NCBI GenBank assembly: GCA_018105865.1
Contig: CM030834.1
Coordinates: 15,921,219-15,985,218 of the forward strand
From: Metaphire vulgaris
Lineage: Eukaryota; Annelida; Clitellata; Crassiclitellata; Megascolecidae
Length of the DNA stretch: 64,000 nucleotides
Direction: 5' to 3'
Part shown: positions 62,124 through 64,000 of the stretch, piece after piece
How positions within the stretch are numbered: position 1 is the stretch's first letter
Layout: every line of letters starts with the position of its first letter
Made by a program: the position numbers and the translations under genes
The notes under the pieces: generated by a model
What the model saw: only the letters and a program-made list of their open reading frames with translations
Told to the model about the DNA's origin: nothing
Database searches by the model: none

Positions 62124-63147
62124 GTTCAGAATTCATTCGACTATAGGATGCTACTCATGTTAGTATTGCATTGCCTCAATTTGTCTGTCAAAAAATAAAC
62201 TTGTTACAAAAGTTTTTTAAAATGTTTTAGTTTAAGCCTGCTACGTACAATTTAGTAGCCACGTTTTAAAAACATTATAAGGACTTACCGTCAATGACGA
62301 TTTTAAGGCGATTTTGGACATTAACTAGATTACCTGCAAATTCCATATAAAAATAGAATTACACGTACATGTAATATGCAATAGCTCGCGTGCGTTATTC
62401 GTCATTTCAAGTTCTTTAAGATCTATTAGCTTTTCCCCGTTGTTGATGCAAAGGCCGCAACTGACGATTTCTCATTATGTGCTGCTTGACACTCAGTCAG
62501 AGACCATGGCGAGCGAAACTCATCGTTATCATTTGGTCTGGTACTTGTCGGGTGATGGTGGTCATCGATGCTCGAAATTTCCAGAAAGAAGTGGGGATGA
62601 GGGTAAGACTGCTTCCCGACCAAAATTACGGTCACGAGTGGTTAAGTGTCGGGCAGTTCCAAATCACAAGTTTCATTACCATTCCCGGTTCCCTGCTAAG
62701 CGCTTTCGATGTGCTGATCAACTGACTCGAAAGGGAAGAGACAGAGGTCTATAATTATAACAGGGGCGGAAGCTGGCAGAGTGGGTTTAAGCGCTGGAGC
62801 GGTAGGCTGACGGAGCGGTTTCAAACTCCCGTTAGCGCCCCTAGTGACTTTCACACAGGCAGTAATGCCTTCTAAGCCACTTTAAATTGCGCTAAGTTAA
62901 TTGCTGTCACAGATGGTCTAACTATTGTGCTATATTAGCGTAGAAACTTGAAGTGACGTCACAATATGATTTCACAGTTTCCTGCTCGACGCTCGCCGTA
63001 GCAATGACGTCGCACTCGGCGTCGCTGACGTCATCGCAAAACATCCGTTGCTCGTCTTTCGACTGAAGCGAAAGATTCAATCCGCTTGGACTCCGGTTTT
63101 GAAAGAGATCAAGAGCTTCGAATTAGTATCCGCCTTTCTGGAAACAG
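61487..63147 (+). CDS. Candidate gene for an unrecognised secreted protein (three exons, 3' incomplete)
   Basis: Low-confidence model. Exon 61487-61773 starts at ATG (context TAAAAATGA) with a signal-peptide-like leader: MNNSFTFVGLFLEFVILILG then GGVVC. Exon 62497-62640 (WRAKLIVIIWSGTCRVMVVI, RVRLLPDQNYGHE) and exon 62978-63147 (FLLDARRSNDVALGVADVIA, KHPLLVFRLKRKIQSAWTP) can be joined in phases 2, 2 and 1 with plausible splice sites. GC content of the pieces is higher than the surroundings. I do not recognise a family, and an alternative donor (GTAAGA at 62,602) would break the chain. The long (AGT/ATT)n tract lies in the first intron. The end is beyond 63,147 and not found. Confidence 0.35.
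61893..62118. repeat. (AGT)n and (ATT)n triplet repeats
   Basis: About 220 bases of AGT, AGC and ATT triplets. Apparent frames of poly-Ile and poly-Thr are artefacts. Confidence 0.95.
62763..62890 (+). mobile_element. tRNA-derived SINE, plus orientation
   Basis: Reads head to tail on this strand: GGGGCGG acceptor-like start, A box TGGCAGAGTGGG, long variable arm, decayed B box GGTTTCAAACTCC, acceptor-like GCGCCCC end, then CTAGTGACTTTCACACAGGC and TAAGCCACTTTAAA hairpin tail. Not a working tRNA: the B box is mutated (TTTCAAA instead of TTCAA) and the T-arm does not pair. Confidence 0.82.
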
Positions 63148-63192
63148 GTAGGCACAACAGCTATAAGAAGATCCGTCGGTGAAATTGTGAGG

Positions 63193-63408
63193 CAGTGGAG
63201 GTTCTAGTCTGAAAAAACAGGGGGTATGCCCTAGTCAATGACTGAAAAAATTTGACGAGCAAAAATGGTCGTCCACCATATTGAATTTGATATTGCGTCC
63301 CCCCCGCCGTTAGACAACTGAAAATAACTGATGGACAAAAAGTCATCTACTGTACTATTATTATCGGAGGGGCTACAGTCATCCAACTCCACTCTAGAAC
63401 CGCCACTG
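63193..63408. mobile_element. hAT MITE CAGTGGAGGTTCTAG (216 bp)
   Basis: Ends CAGTGGAGGTTCTAG and CTAGAACCGCCACTG; perfect 8-bp duplications TTGTGAGG. Contains TTGACGAGCAAAAATGGTCG at 63,252. Confidence 0.93.
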
Positions 63409-63496
63409 TTGTGAGGCACAGCATTCTACTTGGAAACACCTGCGCCATAGAAACAGTTGTCACGTGTGGTGTTGGGCCTGCTGCCAGCACCAACTG

Positions 63497-63632
63497 GCGA
63501 TCTTACCCTAATAAAATTATGGAGATCTTACCATAATATGGAGATCTTACCCTAATATGGAGATCTTACCCTAATATGGAGATCTTACCCTAATATGGCG
63601 ATCTTACCCTAATTTGGAGATCTTACCCTAAT
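63497..63632. repeat. 19-bp minisatellite, about seven units
   Basis: Unit ATATGGAGATCTTACCCTA repeated head to tail, with single-base variants (CCATAA, GGCGATC, TTTGG). Each unit contains AGATCT-like GGAGATCTTACC. Non-coding. Confidence 0.93.
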
Positions 63633-64000
63633 CTAGATGCAAGTCGTCGCTTCTTATGCGCCGATGGCGCGAATCACAGCGCCTCTGATTTGATTATATG
63701 AAATGTTCGACGTGAGAAACAAGATTAAGTTTTCATAAGACTAACAGACATTTACTTTTACTGCAACATAATATGCCTAAATTTCCTCTCAATGAAAAGA
63801 AATCCGTGCCTACAGCGCTTGTACAATGTACATCCGCTATTTACTCACTGTGACTGCAAGATAGAACGTCCTTTAGATCTACTCCTCTACTTTCATATAG
63901 CGTTGTTTTGACACGCACTTATACAACTGTAGTCTTATAGGAACCAGAGATAACTGAGAATTGTATACTCAAGCGGTGAATTTGTTGTCGTTAATAATAA

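Noticed and set aside
61864..62136. Poly-Ile/poly-Thr open frame
   Set aside because: Translation of a triplet microsatellite.
62763..62840. Functional tRNA gene
   Set aside because: It has A and B box resemblance and acceptor-like ends, but the B box is mutated, the T-arm does not pair and a conserved tail follows, as in two other dispersed copies. It is a SINE head.
63497..63632. CRISPR array
   Set aside because: Units are contiguous without unique spacers, and the DNA is from an animal. It is a minisatellite.

Overview
This window is nuclear DNA of an animal. Coding sequence is split by GT-AG introns whose exon phases join cleanly. There are no operons or bacterial ribosome sites, and intergenic DNA is full of SINEs, LINEs, small DNA transposons and long simple repeats. 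The recognisable genes (an obscurin/UNC-89 giant muscle protein and a nicotinamidase, a family missing from vertebrates) point to a bilaterian invertebrate, probably marine. The sequence alone does not let me name the phylum.

Region 1 (about 1-42,115, + strand) is the 3' part of one obscurin/UNC-89-like gene. I could place 46 coding exons. Their lengths total 9,246 bases, exactly 3,082 codons including the stop, with matching phase at every junction. The order is K/E-rich linker, Ig, Ig, Ig, SH3, SH3, RhoGEF (DH), PH, five Ig, three Fn3, two Ig, kinase 1, acidic/basic linker, Ig, Fn3, kinase 2, stop at 40,573. The 5' end lies outside the window. Kinase 1 keeps all the catalytic motifs. Kinase 2 has lost the catalytic Asp (HLN instead of HxD) and two glycines of the nucleotide loop, so it is predicted to be a pseudokinase. 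Such a protein would act at the sarcomere M-band or Z-disc as a scaffold and Rho-signalling platform.

Region 2 (about 42,115-51,510) holds no host gene that I can see. It is a transposon landscape: a palindrome-filled hAT element, a three-level nest (LINE in hAT in MITE), a LINE reverse-transcriptase relic, and a PIF/Harbinger deletion derivative with the beginnings of both its MADF gene and its transposase gene.

Region 3 (about 51,510-58,538, + strand) is a five-exon nicotinamidase with an N-terminal signal-peptide-like segment and five N-glycosylation sequons, so it is probably secreted or surface-bound. Its introns carry many MITEs, and a roughly 320-base block is duplicated on both sides of its last three exons.

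Region 4 (58,539-64,000) has more MITEs, a tRNA-derived SINE, long triplet repeats, a 19-bp minisatellite, and a low-confidence three-exon candidate gene for an unrecognised secreted protein.

At least 18 insertions are bounded by 8-bp target-site duplications (perfect, or matching at 7 of 8 positions), the mark of hAT transposons. Many of these small elements, including ones with unrelated ends, share an internal motif close to TGACAAGCAAAAAAGGTCAT. That is the least expected pattern I found.
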